DNA from: Nocardia amamiensis | GTDB taxonomy: Bacteria; Actinomycetota; Actinomycetes; Mycobacteriales; Mycobacteriaceae | NCBI RefSeq assembly: GCF_015477605.1 | Contig: NZ_JADLQX010000004.1 | Location: 284,154 to 348,153, forward strand | Direction of reading: 5' to 3' | DNA length: 64,000 nucleotides | Part shown: positions 1-9,913 of the stretch, piece by piece | How positions within the stretch are numbered: the stretch's first letter is position 1 | How the letters are laid out: every line of letters begins with the position of its first letter | Notes under the pieces: generated by a model | Database searches by the model: none | Seen by the model: the letters and a program-made list of their open reading frames with translations, nothing else | What the model was told of the DNA's origin: nothing | Program-made: the position numbers and the translations under genes

Positions 1-924
1 GCCGGCCGTGCCATCTCGCAGGACCCGGCGGAACGCGTCCAGTTCGCTGGCCACCACGGGGGTGCCCGCGGCCATCGCCTCGATCAGGATGATGCCGAAG
101 CTCTCGCCGCCCAGGTTGGGCGCGACGTAGACGTCCGCGCTCCGCATCGCCGAAGCCTTCTCCTCGTCGGACACCTGCCCGAGGAAGCGCAGGTGCCCGG
201 ACAGCCCACCCGCCTCACGGCGCAGCCGGTCTTCGTCGCCGCGGCCCACGATCAGGATCTCGACATCGGGGTGCTTGCGCACCAGATCGGGCAGCGCGCT
301 GAGCAAGACCTCCATCCCCTTGCGCGGCTCGTCGTAACGGCCCAGGAACAACACCGTCCCCCCGGCGCGGGGATAGCGGGGCAGCATCGGCGCCCTGGCG
401 AACGCGGGAACATCGACGCCGTTGGGGATCTCCACCGCGTCCGAGCCCAACGCCTCCACCTGCCAGCGCCGCGCCAGTTCGGAGACCGCGATGCGGCCGG
501 CGATCTTCTCGTGATACGGCCGCAAAACGCCCTGGAAAGTGCTCAGCACCAATGATTTCGTCGTCGAGGTGTGGAAGGTCGCGACGATCGGCCCCTCGGC
601 GATCTTCAGCGCGAGCATCGACAGACTGGGCGCGTTCGGCTCGTGGATGTGCAGCACGTCGAAATCGTTGCCGTCGATCCATCGGCGAATCCTGGTGTAG
701 GCCATGGGCCCGAACGACAATCGCGCCACCGACCCGTTGTACGGGATGGCGACCGCGCGGCCCGCCGACACCACGAACTCCGGCAGCGGCGTGCCGTCGG
801 ACGCGGGCGCCAGCACGCTCACCTTGTGCCCGCGTTCGATGAACACCCGCGCCAGCTCGACGACATGCGCCTGCACTCCACCCGGCACGTCGAACGAATA
901 GGGGCAGACCATGCCGATCTTCAT
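1..924 (-). CDS. pimA: Phosphatidylinositol alpha-mannosyltransferase PimA (3' end beyond window)
   Basis: GT4-family glycosyltransferase that adds the first mannose from GDP-mannose to phosphatidylinositol on the inner face of the plasma membrane, starting PIM, LM and LAM synthesis. The translation from ATG 924 opens MKIGMVCPYSFDVPGG and carries the GT-B motifs HIHEPNAPSLSMLAL, FHTSTTKS and FLGRYDEPRKGM plus the nucleotide-sugar-binding GGESFGI segment, all closely matching mycobacterial PimA as remembered. About 308 codons are visible and the C-terminal part lies before base 1. The start overlaps the patA stop as ATGA, so translation is probably coupled. It is the last visible gene of the thrS-HIT-pgsA-patA-pimA operon. 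Confidence 0.95.
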   Translation of the reverse strand, partial: MKIGMVCPYSFDVPGGVQAHVVELARVFIERGHKVSVLAPASDGTPLPEFVVSAGRAVAIPYNGSVARLSFGPMAYTRIRRWIDGNDFDVLHIHEPNAPSLSMLALKIAEGPIVATFHTSTTKSLVLSTFQGVLRPYHEKIAGRIAVSELARRWQVEALGSDAVEIPNGVDVPAFARAPMLPRYPRAGGTVLFLGRYDEPRKGMEVLLSALPDLVRKHPDVEILIVGRGDEDRLRREAGGLSGHLRFLGQVSDEEKASAMRSADVYVAPNLGGESFGIILIEAMAAGTPVVASELDAFRRVLRDGTAG

Positions 925-1889
925 GTGGTTATGTCCCCCTGCTCGGCCCGGATGCTCGCCTGCGCGGCGGCGATCATGGCGCGCCGCTGCGGCGACAGGT
1001 CGCTCTCCCACAGTGGTTGCAGCATGTGCCAATCCGCCGGATGCTCGGCGATATTCGCCGCGAAGCGGTCTGCCAGTTGCTGGGTAGCCGCGGCGACACC
1101 ACCGGAAACGTCCAGCGGCGCCTCGGTTTTCAAGCCCCAGTTCTCGCGCCCGTCGGCATCGACCTCGAACCACGCGTGCACCGGTATCAGCGCCGCGCCG
1201 GTCTCGATGGCCAGCTTCGCCGCGCCCGCGGGCATCCAGGTGCGCTCACCGAAGAACTGAACGGGAACCCCTTTGCCGGTGAGGTCGCGTTCGCCCATCA
1301 GGCACACGATCTTGTTCTGTCGCAGGCGCGCCGCCAGCCGGCCGAACGGCGGCTGCTCGCCGCCGGTCAACGGGAATACCTCGAAGCCGAGGCTCTCCCG
1401 GTAGGCGACGAACCGCTCGAACAGCGATTCCGGCTTCAGCCGCTCGGCCACGGTGGTCAGGTTGCCGTAGTGCTGCACCAACCAGACACCGGCCATATCC
1501 CAGTTGCCGGAGTGTGGCAGCACGAAGATCACGCCGCGGCCCTCGGCGAGCGCGGCGTCGAGGAACGACAATCCGTCGACGAAGTAGTCGATCGCGGAAT
1601 GGTCCATTGCCGGCAGCCGGAACGCCTCGCGCCAGTACCGGGCGTAGGACCGCATGCTGGCGCGAATCAGCTCGTCCGGCACGTCGGCGGGCAGCACGCC
1701 CAGCACACGGGCGAGATTGCGCCGCAATTGATTCGGCGCACCCCCCGCATGGAACTCCCGATTGGCGCGCTGGGCCACCCGGTCGCCGCCCCAGTCGAAC
1801 AAGCGCCGGGCCGTCGATTCCGGCAGCGCACGCACGAGCCGCCAGCCCGCCGCGTATCCGGCGGCACCGAGCTGCTCCCCGATGCTCAT
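921..1889 (-). CDS. patA: Phosphatidylinositol mannoside acyltransferase (PatA)
   Basis: Membrane-associated lysophospholipid-acyltransferase-type enzyme that acylates the mannose of PIM1/PIM2 on the cytosolic side. The HX4D catalytic motif is seen as HSGNWD in the segment LPHSGNWDMAGVWLV. An open frame continues upstream to about 2042, but the start chosen (MSIGEQLGAAGY, ATG 1889) has a GAGAGGA ribosome site just upstream and gives 322 residues, normal for the family. The stop overlaps the pimA start (ATGA). The 162-base gap before it is the only sizeable one in the operon. Identification rests on the motif plus its position between pgsA and pimA. Confidence 0.93.
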   Translation of the reverse strand: MSIGEQLGAAGYAAGWRLVRALPESTARRLFDWGGDRVAQRANREFHAGGAPNQLRRNLARVLGVLPADVPDELIRASMRSYARYWREAFRLPAMDHSAIDYFVDGLSFLDAALAEGRGVIFVLPHSGNWDMAGVWLVQHYGNLTTVAERLKPESLFERFVAYRESLGFEVFPLTGGEQPPFGRLAARLRQNKIVCLMGERDLTGKGVPVQFFGERTWMPAGAAKLAIETGAALIPVHAWFEVDADGRENWGLKTEAPLDVSGGVAAATQQLADRFAANIAEHPADWHMLQPLWESDLSPQRRAMIAAAQASIRAEQGDITT

Positions 1890-2051
1890 GCTGTGTCCTC
1901 TCGCGCATGAGCGGAGCCCTGCATGGTCACGCTGCGCTGCCGCCTCAGGGCCTGACCACTCATGCTCACTGCCCCGCTCCTCGTTCGCGATCCATCGGCA
2001 CGGATGCCCGGACGCCACCGTCGACAGGTCGGCGTCCGGCACCGGGTGAGG

Positions 2052-2747
2052 TCACGACGGGAGCCCCGTGGCGTCGGCGGTTCCCGTGCTCGAATTCCGC
2101 GGCTGCGCGGCCGGTATCACGGTTCGCGCCCCCGGCGAATTGCGCACGGCGAGCACCCGCTGGACGACGGTGACGATGCTGAGGACCGCGAGAATCCACA
2201 TGGCCACGTGGACGGCGTAGGTGAGCCATTCGATGCCCCAGTGCCCGCCGATACCGGTGAATCCGGCGCCGACCAGCACGATGATCAGGCGGTCCGGCCG
2301 TTCGATGAGGCCGCCGTCCGCGGACAGCCCGCTGGCTTCGGCGCGTGCCTTGGCGTAGGAGATCACCTGCGAGGTCACCAGGACGACGAGCGTCGCGACG
2401 AACAGCGGTTTGTGCTGCTCGTGGTAGACCGCCCACCACGCGAGGCCACCGAAGATGGCTCCGTCGGCGAGGCGGTCACAGGTGGCGTCCAGCACGGCGC
2501 CGTATTTCGTGCCGCCGCCGCGCGCCCTGGCCATGGCCCCGTCGAGCATGTCGAACATGACGAACAACCAGATCACCATGGTTCCCCAGAACAGGTGTCC
2601 GGTCGGGAACAGCGTGACCGCGGCGACGATGGAAGCGGTGGTACCGATGAGCGTCACGGCATCGGGTGTGAGGCCGGTGCCGACCAGCGCCTTGCCCAGC
2701 GGCGCCGTCGCCTTGGCGAACGCCTCGCGGCCGAAGAAACTCAGCAC
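2052..2747 (-). CDS. pgsA: Phosphatidylinositol phosphate synthase (CDP-alcohol phosphatidyltransferase)
   Basis: Integral membrane enzyme joining CDP-diacylglycerol and inositol-1-phosphate to make phosphatidylinositol phosphate, the precursor of PI and PIMs. The family signature D-x2-D-G-x2-A-R-x8-G-x3-D-x3-D is visible as DMLDGAMARARGGG followed by YGAVLDATCDRLAD around residues 68-97. Length is 231 residues with several hydrophobic segments, as in mycobacterial PgsA1. The start is GTG 2747 (sequence LSFFGREAFAKA). A short ATG-initiated frame (MSDRADQPC) lies between it and the HIT gene and could be a coupling leader, but I do not call it a gene. Confidence 0.93.
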   Translation of the reverse strand: MLSFFGREAFAKATAPLGKALVGTGLTPDAVTLIGTTASIVAAVTLFPTGHLFWGTMVIWLFVMFDMLDGAMARARGGGTKYGAVLDATCDRLADGAIFGGLAWWAVYHEQHKPLFVATLVVLVTSQVISYAKARAEASGLSADGGLIERPDRLIIVLVGAGFTGIGGHWGIEWLTYAVHVAMWILAVLSIVTVVQRVLAVRNSPGARTVIPAAQPRNSSTGTADATGLPS

Positions 2748-2770
2748 GGCTGATCCGCCCGGTCGCTCAT

Positions 2771-3370
2771 CTACGCCTCCTTCCAGGCCGCCGCGAGCAG
2801 CGCCCTGGTCTCCCGCAGCAATTGCGGCATCACTTTCACTCCGCCGACCACGGTGATGAAGTTCGCGTCACCACCCCAGCGCGGCACGATGTGCTGGTGC
2901 AGGTGATCGGCCAGCGAACCGCCGGCCACTCCGCCGAGATTCAACCCGACGTTGAAGCCGTGCGGCCGCGATACCTTCTTCATCACCCGGATGGCCTGCT
3001 GGGTGAAGGCCATCAGTTCGGCGCTCTCGGCCTCGGTGAGGTCCTCCAGGTCGGCCACCTTGCGGTACGGCACCACCATCATGTGGCCGGGGTTGTACGG
3101 GTACAGGTTGAGCACCGCGTACACCAACTCGCCCCTGGCGACCACCAATCCGTCCTCGTCGTCCATCTTCGGGATGTCCGTGAACGGATGGCCCGTCGAA
3201 TCCTTGGGACCCGTGGCCGCCTCCGCGATGTAGGACATGCGATAGGGCGTCCACAGTCGAAGCAGCCGATCCGGTTCCCCCGCGCCGGCGTCCACGATGG
3301 CGCCCTGCTCGGCCGAGGCCGCGGTCTCGTCCAGATCCGCGAGCCCGTCCGGCACTGTACGCTCTGTCAT
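2771..3370 (-). CDS. HIT-domain protein, probable diadenosine tetraphosphate phosphorylase/hydrolase
   Basis: Histidine-triad nucleotide hydrolase or phosphorylase acting on Ap4A-type dinucleotides. The HxHxH core is visible in [17 protein letters not shown], with the upstream family block [16 protein letters not shown]. At 199 residues it matches the mycobacterial Ap4A phosphorylase that sits in the same operon position (Rv2613c). It starts at ATG 3370, which overlaps the thrS stop as ATGA. Coupling to thrS is suggestive because aminoacyl-tRNA synthetases are a main source of Ap4A; that link is inference. Confidence 0.9.
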   Translation of the reverse strand: MTERTVPDGLADLDETAASAEQGAIVDAGAGEPDRLLRLWTPYRMSYIAEAATGPKDSTGHPFTDIPKMDDEDGLVVARGELVYAVLNLYPYNPGHMMVVPYRKVADLEDLTEAESAELMAFTQQAIRVMKKVSRPHGFNVGLNLGGVAGGSLADHLHQHIVPRWGGDANFITVVGGVKVMPQLLRETRALLAAAWKEA

Positions 3371-5430
3371 GCCCCGCCCTTGTTCGCGGAACGGATCTCG
3401 AAACCCTCGGCCGTCGGCGACGCGTTCTCCCGATGGGCGATCCAGGCGACGATGGTGGCCACCGCGTCCTCCACCGGCACGGTGTTGACCTGCGTGCCGT
3501 CGCGGAACCGGAAGCTCACGGCGTTCGCGTTCACGTCGCGCTCACCGGCGAGCAGCATGAACGGCACCTTCTGCGCGGTGTTGTTGAAGATCTTCTTCTG
3601 CATCCGGTCGTCGCTGCGATCCACTTGCGCGCGGACGCCCTCGTCCCGCAGTCGCTCGATCACCCGGTCCAGATGTGGCGCGAATGTTTCCGCCACTGGG
3701 ATACCGACGACCTGCACGGGCGACAGCCACGCCGGGAAGGCACCCGCGTAGTGCTCGGTGAGCACGCCGAAGAAACGCTCGATCGAGCCGAACAGCGCAC
3801 GGTGGATCATCACCGGCCGCTGTTTGGTGCCGTCGGAGGCGGTGTATTCCAGGTTGAACCGTTCCGGCAGGTTGAAGTCCAGCTGGATGGTCGACATCTG
3901 CCAGGTACGGCCCAGCGCGTCCTTGGCCTGCACCGAGATCTTCGGGCCGTAGAACGCGGCGCCGCCCGGATCGGGCACCAGCTCCAGACCGGAGGCGGAG
4001 GCGACCTTCGACAGGGTCTCGGTGGCCTCCTCCCAGATCTCCTCGGAGCCGACGAATTTCTTCGGGTCCTTGGTGGACAGTTCGAGGTAGAAGTCGTCGA
4101 GCCCGTAATCCTTCAGCAGGTCCAGCACGAACCGCAGCGTGTCGGTGAGCTCGCTGTGCATCTGCTCTTTGGTGCAGTAGATGTGCGCGTCGTCCTGGGT
4201 CATGCCGCGAACCCTGGTCAGGCCGTGCACCACGCCGGACTTCTCGTAGCGGTACACCGAGCCGAACTCGAACAGCCGCAGTGGCAGCTCCCGATACGAT
4301 CGGCCGCGGGCGCGGAAGATCAGGTTGTGCATCGGGCAGTTCATCGGCTTGACGTAGTAGTCCTGGCCCGGCTTGCGGACGGTGCCGTCCTCGTTGAGTT
4401 CCGCGTCGAGGTGCATCGGGGGGAACATCCCGTCGCGGTACCAGTCCAAGTGCCCGGAGACCTCGAAGAGGTGGCCTTTGGTGATATGCGGGGTGTTGAC
4501 GAACTCGTAACCGGCCGCCACATGCCTGCGGCGCGAGTACTCCTCCAGCTCCTTGCGAATGATGCCGCCCTTGGGGTGGAACACCGGAAGGCCGGAACCG
4601 AGCTCGTCGGGGAAGCTGAACAGGTCCAGTTCCAGGCCGAGCTTGCGGTGGTCGCGGCGCTCGGCCTCGGCCAGCAGGTGCAGGTGCTCGTCGAGCGCCT
4701 CCTGCGACTCCCACGCGGTGCCGTAGATGCGCTGCAGATCCTCGCGGTTCTGGTCGCCGCGCCAGTAGGCGGCGGAGCTGCGGGTCAGCTTGAAGGCCGG
4801 GATGAACTTGGTGGTCGGGATGTGCGGGCCGCGGCACAGGTCGCCCCAGATCTTCTCGCCGGAGCGCGGGTCCAGGTTGTCGTAGATGGTCAGCTCTTTG
4901 CCGCCGACCTCCATGACCTCGGGGTCATCGATGCCGGATTTGTCGCTGATCAGCTCCAGCTTGAACGGCTCCTTGGCCAGCTCGACCCTGGCGTCCTCGA
5001 CCTCGACCACCCGGCGCGAGAACCGCTGCGCGCCTTTGACGATCTTCTTCATCCGGGATTCCAGCTTGGCCAGGTCCTCCGGGGTGAACGGCCGCTCGAC
5101 CCGGAAGTCGTAGTAGAAGCCGTCCTTGATGTAAGGACCGATACCCAGCTTGGCCTCGGGAAACTCCTGCTGCACGGCTTGGGCCAAGACGTGGGCGGTG
5201 GAGTGCCGGATGACATTGCGGCCGTCGTCGGTGTTGGCGGCCACCGGCTCCACGTCGACATCGGCGTCGGGGGTCCAGGACAGGTCCTTCAACTCGCCGT
5301 CCACCCGGACGACGACGACGGTGTCCGGCCCCTTGGTCGGCAGACCCGCCTCGCGCACCGCGGCGCCCGCCGTCGTCCCGGCCGGCACCCGGACGAGGGC
5401 GACTGGGCTGATGGGCGCTGAAGTGGTCAC
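3367..5430 (-). CDS. thrS: Threonyl-tRNA synthetase
   Basis: Class II aminoacyl-tRNA synthetase charging tRNA-Thr in the cytosol. Visible blocks are the TGS domain at the N-terminus, the editing-domain [16 protein letters not shown] segment, catalytic [13 protein letters not shown] with its zinc-binding cysteine, [26 protein letters not shown], and a C-terminal anticodon-binding domain. The frame is open to 5646, but GTG 5430 is preferred: it has AAGGAG upstream at normal spacing and gives 687 residues, the expected length. It is the first gene of the envelope lipid operon. The 258 bases upstream (5431-5688) show no gene and no recognisable T-box. Confidence 0.96.
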   Translation of the reverse strand: MTTSAPISPVALVRVPAGTTAGAAVREAGLPTKGPDTVVVVRVDGELKDLSWTPDADVDVEPVAANTDDGRNVIRHSTAHVLAQAVQQEFPEAKLGIGPYIKDGFYYDFRVERPFTPEDLAKLESRMKKIVKGAQRFSRRVVEVEDARVELAKEPFKLELISDKSGIDDPEVMEVGGKELTIYDNLDPRSGEKIWGDLCRGPHIPTTKFIPAFKLTRSSAAYWRGDQNREDLQRIYGTAWESQEALDEHLHLLAEAERRDHRKLGLELDLFSFPDELGSGLPVFHPKGGIIRKELEEYSRRRHVAAGYEFVNTPHITKGHLFEVSGHLDWYRDGMFPPMHLDAELNEDGTVRKPGQDYYVKPMNCPMHNLIFRARGRSYRELPLRLFEFGSVYRYEKSGVVHGLTRVRGMTQDDAHIYCTKEQMHSELTDTLRFVLDLLKDYGLDDFYLELSTKDPKKFVGSEEIWEEATETLSKVASASGLELVPDPGGAAFYGPKISVQAKDALGRTWQMSTIQLDFNLPERFNLEYTASDGTKQRPVMIHRALFGSIERFFGVLTEHYAGAFPAWLSPVQVVGIPVAETFAPHLDRVIERLRDEGVRAQVDRSDDRMQKKIFNNTAQKVPFMLLAGERDVNANAVSFRFRDGTQVNTVPVEDAVATIVAWIAHRENASPTAEGFEIRSANKGGA

Positions 5431-5688
5431 GGCTGCGCTCTCCTTGGCGTTCTCGTGGGCGGGCGGGTCCCCGCTGAGTGGTGGCCGATCGCGTGTTCGC
5501 TCCGGCGCGACCATGCTACTGTGCTCCGCTCCTCGGCCTCCCCGCGCCTTCAGGCCGTACCGGTCAGGTGAGGGCGACTTGCGTTCAGGTCCTGCGTCGG
5601 GTGCCGCTCGACTTCTCGGCGTGCCCGGCGAGCTACCCATGTGCACACGAAATCAGTTGTCGCGTCACCACGAGCTTCACTCTATTTC

Positions 5689-6333
5689 CTAGGTCTCGGT
5701 GGCGAGGTCGGCGAGCAGTGCGGTGCGTTCGGCGGCTGGTCGTTTGGGGCAGCTGGTGCACATCTGGCAGCCGGGGACCTCGAACACCAGACAGCAGGAG
5801 ATCCGCCGGACGAACGTGCGTCCGCCGATCTCGACGAACCGCGGTGCCGGCAGTTTGCCGCCGATCTCGGCGGCCAGCCGTGCGCCCGCGTCCGGCGAAC
5901 CGGCGTCCAGCGCACGATTGCCGATCGCGTCGGCGGCAATCGCCCATAGCGAGGGGACTCCTGCCCCGGACACCTCGGCGACCGGCGGGATCACGGCGGC
6001 GAGGGTGTCGCGCAGGGCCGCCGCGCAATCGGCCGGCGCGCCGCCGTCCATGAGGATGCGCACCCGGTCGATGCCGCCGTCCGGTCGCACCTCGCAATCC
6101 AGCCGGTCCAGCGCGGCCTCGGGGGCCGGTTCGTCCTGCGCGTAGGCCCGCGCGATCTGCTCCACCAGCGCGGACGCGACCATGCACCACCACAGCGTGC
6201 CCGCGATGCGCGGCGACGTGGTCCCCCACGAGTGACCCATTTCCGCGATACGCGCGGCCAGCCACTCCGGCTGGATGAGTGTCCGCCCCGGGACGGTGGT
6301 CACCGCTGCAGGGGGCTGCGCAGCCATTCCCAT
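5689..6333 (-). CDS. FhuF-like (2Fe-2S) protein, probable ferric-siderophore reductase
   Basis: About 214 residues ending in a cysteine cluster CCLVFEVPGCQMCTSC, the C-C-x10-C-x2-C arrangement of the FhuF C-terminal 2Fe-2S domain (established family feature). Such proteins reduce ferric siderophores in the cytosol to release iron. No siderophore transport gene is adjacent, so the substrate is unknown. The start is uncertain: ATG 6333 and ATG 6327 both follow a GGAG, and GTG 6303 would overlap the upstream gene stop as GTGA. With either ATG the gene overlaps the preceding membrane-protein gene by about 30 bases, suggesting cotranscription. Confidence 0.8.
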   Translation of the reverse strand: MGMAAQPPAAVTTVPGRTLIQPEWLAARIAEMGHSWGTTSPRIAGTLWWCMVASALVEQIARAYAQDEPAPEAALDRLDCEVRPDGGIDRVRILMDGGAPADCAAALRDTLAAVIPPVAEVSGAGVPSLWAIAADAIGNRALDAGSPDAGARLAAEIGGKLPAPRFVEIGGRTFVRRISCCLVFEVPGCQMCTSCPKRPAAERTALLADLATET

Positions 6334-6731
6334 TCGACTCCGATCCAACTACCCACGATCCCGAACGTTCCCAATACCCACAGCGTCGCGACGACCAACG
6401 CGGCGGTGCCGGCCGCGGCGAACACCTGCATCGCCGGACCACGGGCGGAGTACCAGGCCATGCCCTGCCGGTACCGGTCCCGCAACCAACCCAACGCCTT
6501 ACGCGCCCAAGCGAATTCGGTGGCGAGGATGCCGAGTCCGGCGAACACGATCGCCCAGCCGGGGCCGGGATACGGGATCGCGAGGACGCCGACCGCGAGC
6601 ACGGCGACACCGACCACCGCGACCCCGATCCGGTAGGCGAGGTACAGCGTAGGTCGTCGCGCGAGCCCGGCACGGAAGGCACGCCAGCCGGTCGGCCGAT
6701 CGGTCGAGCTCGTTTCCAGATCTGCGGTCAC
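6300..6731 (-). CDS. Small membrane protein of the TIGR02611 type
   Basis: A 143-residue protein from GTG 6731 with two closely spaced hydrophobic segments flanking the conserved PYPGPGWAIVFAGLGILA block, then a basic stretch (ALGWLRDRYRQG), then a further membrane segment near the C-terminus. The PGPGW signature is typical of the actinobacterial TIGR02611/PGPGW family, whose function is unknown. The open frame continues upstream on the minus strand, but that part is the antisense of the SulP-carbonic anhydrase gene. It overlaps the FhuF-like gene downstream. Confidence 0.78.
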   Translation of the reverse strand: MTADLETSSTDRPTGWRAFRAGLARRPTLYLAYRIGVAVVGVAVLAVGVLAIPYPGPGWAIVFAGLGILATEFAWARKALGWLRDRYRQGMAWYSARGPAMQVFAAAGTAALVVATLWVLGTFGIVGSWIGVEWEWLRSPLQR

Positions 6732-6838
6732 GTCCCCAGGGTACGAGCAATCCGGCCCCCGGAATTCCGCTCCGACCTGACCGGATACGACGATCCCGCC
6801 CGGGCGGCGGCGCCGGGCGGGATCACTTGTCTCATCGG

Positions 6839-9088
6839 TCACACGAGTTCGGCCGCGGGCTGACGTCCCGCGTCGTCGATGTGCGCGATCCCGTTCACGG
6901 TCACCTCGACCACCCGGGCGCTGGCGATGTCGAAGAACAGACCCGACACCGTGACGCCACGCTCGGCGATCGCCTTGCGCACCGCCGGGTGCTGCTGCAG
7001 CGTCTCCAACTGCACCGCGACATTCACCATGCCGAGTTGGTCGACCTCTCCGAACCCGGCCTCCTGCGCCGCGACCGCCACCGGATGGCCCTCGCGGAAG
7101 CGCTCCAGGCTCGGCTGGGCGTGCGTGAGCCAGGCGTCCACACCGGGAACCTCGGCCCCGGAGTGCAGCGCCGCCATGGCTCCACACGACGAGTGCCCGC
7201 ACACCACGACCGATCGGACGTTCAGATTCTCCAACGCGAAGACGAGCGCGGCCTCGACCGACGCGTCACCCTCGGCGGGCACCAAGTTGCCCACGTTGCG
7301 CACGGTGAACAGGTCGCCGGGCCCGCTGTTGGTGATGATGTTCGGCACGATCCGCGAATCCGCACAGGTCAGAAAGAACGAATCCGGGTCCTGCTTGTCG
7401 CGCAGCTCGTCCAGGTGCGGCCGGACGACGTGCGCGTGACTGCGGTGGTACGCCGCGACGCCCGCCGCGACCGGGTTCTCGTGCTCCTCGCCGTGACGCC
7501 AGGGCCCCAGGACGTCGTCCCAGACAGATCGGGCGAAGCTTCGCGAGGGCGGCTGCGCCGTGGCGTGCACCATCCTGGCGCCGCCGATCTCCACGAAATC
7601 GACGCTGCCGCCGTGGTTCTCCTGCTGTCGTGCGAACTCCTCGATGGCCTCGAAGGCGGCGTGATCGAGGAAGTCGACCGTCATCTCCACCGTGACGTCG
7701 ACTCCCGCGGGGATCTTCGCGAACTGCGCCGAGAGCTTCGGCAGCGCGAGGAAGGTGGCCGAGCCGTCGATGGTGACCAGCCAGCGTCCCGTGCCGGGGA
7801 CCGGCTCTGCCTTGATAGCCACCCGGACCACCCGCCACAGCAGCAGGCCGAAGGCCAGCCCGAGACCGATCAGCACGCCCTCGAGCAGGTTGAGGAACAC
7901 CACGCCGAGCACCGTGACCGCGTACACCAGCAGATCACCGGTACGCCGGGCCAGTTTGATGTGGGCCAGCTTGACCAGCTGGGTGCCGATCACGATGAGC
8001 AGACCGGCCAGCGCGGCCTTCGGGATCTGCTCCACCACGGAGACCAGCGCCACCGAGAACACCAGAACCCAGATGCCGTGCAGCACCGCGGAGGCCCTGC
8101 TGTGCGCGCCCGCCTGCACGTTCGTCGCACTGCGCACGATCACGCCGGTGACCGGCAGGCCGCCGAGCAGGCCGGAGAGCACGTTGGCCGAGCCCTGGCC
8201 GATCAGCTCGCGGTCGAAGTTGGTGCGCTTGCGCGAGTGCATCTTGTCCACGGCCACCGCGGACAGCAGGCTCTCCACGCTGGCGATCAGCGCGATGGTG
8301 AGAATCGCGAGCGCCAGGGCCGGCCAGTCGCCGCTGGGCAGGGCGGGCAGGCCGATCGCGTCGAACAACGACCCGTTCAGCACGAGACGCTCGGCGTCGG
8401 TCGGCAGTACCAGAGCGAGCACGGTGCCCGCGAGTACCGCGACCAGCGGGCCGGGCACCAGGCGGACTTTGGCGGGCATGTACTTCCAGCCGACCATGAT
8501 CGCGATCACGGTCGCGCCGATGAACGCGCCGCCGCCGTGCAGCGAGGTCAGCTGCCCGGGCAGCTCGACGATGTTGCGCCAGGCGGAACTGTGCGAGGAA
8601 CCGCCGAGCAGCACATGGATCTGCTGTAGGGCGATGGTGATGCCGATACCGGCGAGCATCGCGTGTACCACCACCGGCGCCACCGCCAGTGCGGCCCTGG
8701 CAACGCGACTGAGCCCGAGCAGGATCTGCAGTACACCGGCGGCGCAGACGATGAAACACGTTGTTCGCCAGCCGAATTGGCTGATCGTCTCGGCCACCAC
8801 CACGGTGAGGCCCGCGGCGGGGCCGCTCACCTGCAGAACCGAGCCACCGAGCAGTCCGGCGACGATGCCGCCGATCACGGCCGCGATCAGCCCTGCGGCG
8901 ACCGGGGCTCCGGAGGCGACCGCGATGCCGAGCGAAAGCGGCAGCGCGACAAGGAAGACCACGATCGAGGCGGGCAGATCGTGGCGGAGGATGTCCGTGA
9001 CGCGGTCGGGTAATGGTCCGGACTTGGGGTCAGGGCCCGTCGCTGCGGGCGGTGACAGTGGCGGGGCCAAATCCTGATCGATAGCCAT
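6839..9088 (-). CDS. SulP-family anion transporter fused to a beta-carbonic anhydrase
   Basis: A 749-residue fusion. The N-terminal two thirds is a polytopic SulP (SLC26-like) transporter with the DLPASIVVFLVALPLSLGIA entry helix and GGSVLQVSGPAAGLTVV block, followed by a STAS-like segment (around VTVEMTVDFLDHAAFEAI). The C-terminal third is a beta-carbonic anhydrase with zinc and catalytic residues in FLTCADSRIVPN (C-x-D-x-R) and VVCGHSSCGAM (H-x2-C). A bicarbonate transporter with built-in CO2/bicarbonate interconversion is the natural reading; transport substrate is inferred. M. tuberculosis Rv3273 has the same architecture. ATG 9088 is chosen because AAGGAG lies just upstream. Confidence 0.92.
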   Translation of the reverse strand: MAIDQDLAPPLSPPAATGPDPKSGPLPDRVTDILRHDLPASIVVFLVALPLSLGIAVASGAPVAAGLIAAVIGGIVAGLLGGSVLQVSGPAAGLTVVVAETISQFGWRTTCFIVCAAGVLQILLGLSRVARAALAVAPVVVHAMLAGIGITIALQQIHVLLGGSSHSSAWRNIVELPGQLTSLHGGGAFIGATVIAIMVGWKYMPAKVRLVPGPLVAVLAGTVLALVLPTDAERLVLNGSLFDAIGLPALPSGDWPALALAILTIALIASVESLLSAVAVDKMHSRKRTNFDRELIGQGSANVLSGLLGGLPVTGVIVRSATNVQAGAHSRASAVLHGIWVLVFSVALVSVVEQIPKAALAGLLIVIGTQLVKLAHIKLARRTGDLLVYAVTVLGVVFLNLLEGVLIGLGLAFGLLLWRVVRVAIKAEPVPGTGRWLVTIDGSATFLALPKLSAQFAKIPAGVDVTVEMTVDFLDHAAFEAIEEFARQQENHGGSVDFVEIGGARMVHATAQPPSRSFARSVWDDVLGPWRHGEEHENPVAAGVAAYHRSHAHVVRPHLDELRDKQDPDSFFLTCADSRIVPNIITNSGPGDLFTVRNVGNLVPAEGDASVEAALVFALENLNVRSVVVCGHSSCGAMAALHSGAEVPGVDAWLTHAQPSLERFREGHPVAVAAQEAGFGEVDQLGMVNVAVQLETLQQHPAVRKAIAERGVTVSGLFFDIASARVVEVTVNGIAHIDDAGRQPAAELV

Positions 9089-9230
9089 GACTCTCCTTCG
9101 CCGACTCGGCTGTTTCGCCGAGGTCGGTTGACGATCAACATGTCCAGCAGGGCACAAGACCGCGAACCGGCATCTCGCGGTGAAGCAGTCCCGACACAGC
9201 GATGAGTCGAGATGTAAACGAGGACAAGTG

Positions 9231-9262
9231 TATTAGTAAAGACTTAGCAAAGGCTGAGAAAG
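9231..9262 (-). promoter_or_regulatory. Phased direct repeats upstream of the SulP-carbonic anhydrase gene
   Basis: On the plus strand three related 9-mers follow one another: TTAGTAAAG (9233-9241), TTAGCAAAG (9244-9252) and CTGAGAAAG (9254-9262), at a period of 10-11 bases, one helical turn. The tract is AT-rich in a GC-rich region and lies about 145 bases upstream of the start codon. A closely similar tract stands at the matching place before the pseudogene copy (10046-10065). A regulator-binding array overlapping the promoter is the likely meaning; the regulator is unknown. Confidence 0.5.
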
Positions 9263-9360
9263 CGGGCAGATTGTGTGTTGTTCCCCACTGCCCGCTGGTC
9301 GACATGACAGTGATCCACCGCACAGCACGTGACGTGGATCATGGTTCGAGAAGCGCTGCG

Positions 9361-9913
9361 GCCCCGGGCGATTCCGTCGACCATGACCTCGATCACGCGC
9401 GCTACCGCGAGATCGACGGCTGGCGTCATCCCGAATCCCCGGACCGACGGGGGGATGTGCGTGCGGCGTCTCCAGCCGCACTCGACGTTGACCACGCCCG
9501 CCGGATCCACTGCTCCAGATCCACCGATGGCTGCTGAATTCCCCTGAGGATGACCAGTTTTCGCGACCGACTGAGGGCGCGGGACTTGGGCACAATGGGC
9601 ACGTCACAGTTGCGGACAGCGAAAGAAGTTGCGGCTCAGTCGAAGCGATGCGTGCCTCGCGGCGGCGCCCGTCGTGCAACTCGGGCGCAGTCCGCCGACT
9701 CGGCTCATGGAACCACCGAGCAGTCCGGCGACCATGTGGACTACGACGGCGACGCGCGGCACCGGCAGTTCCCATGATGTCGAGCAAAACAAGTAGGGGG
9801 ACAGGAGGAATCACGACGGAAACGGATGGATCGGCACGGCCGCTTCCAGCCGGTCGATCGACCGTACCTGCGTGCGGCGACGTCCGTGGTGCGGGATCGG
9901 TGTCGGTGGACAT
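9361..9913 (-). pseudogene. Decayed, internally deleted copy of the SulP-carbonic anhydrase gene
   Basis: Starting at ATG 9913 after GGCGAAGGAGA (the intact gene has the same bases before its start), the frame reads MSTDTDPAPR, resembling MAIDQDLAPP of the intact gene. After LLVLLD the homology shifts frame to VAGLLGGSMSRVGGL (about 9680-9760), matching VAGLLGGSVLQVSGP. Near the 3' end VDLAVARVIEVMVDGIARG (9361-9420) matches the intact C-terminal ASARVVEVTVNGIAHID. Frameshifts and the loss of most of the middle make it non-functional. It lies tandem and upstream of the intact gene, so it is a relic of a tandem duplication. Confidence 0.7.

Noticed and set aside
3433..5421. Long open frame (662 codons) on the plus strand opposite thrS
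   Set aside because: It is the antisense of a certain thrS; composition (His/Arg/Gly/Val-rich) is typical of GC-rich shadow frames and no domain is visible.
5431..5688. T-box riboswitch upstream of thrS
   Set aside because: I could not find a T-box sequence (TGGNACCGCG-like) or a terminator/antiterminator pair in the 258 bases.
6827..8629. 600-codon plus-strand frame opposite the SulP-carbonic anhydrase gene
   Set aside because: Antisense shadow: rich in Arg, His, Gln and Asp, no motifs, and the minus-strand gene is unambiguous.
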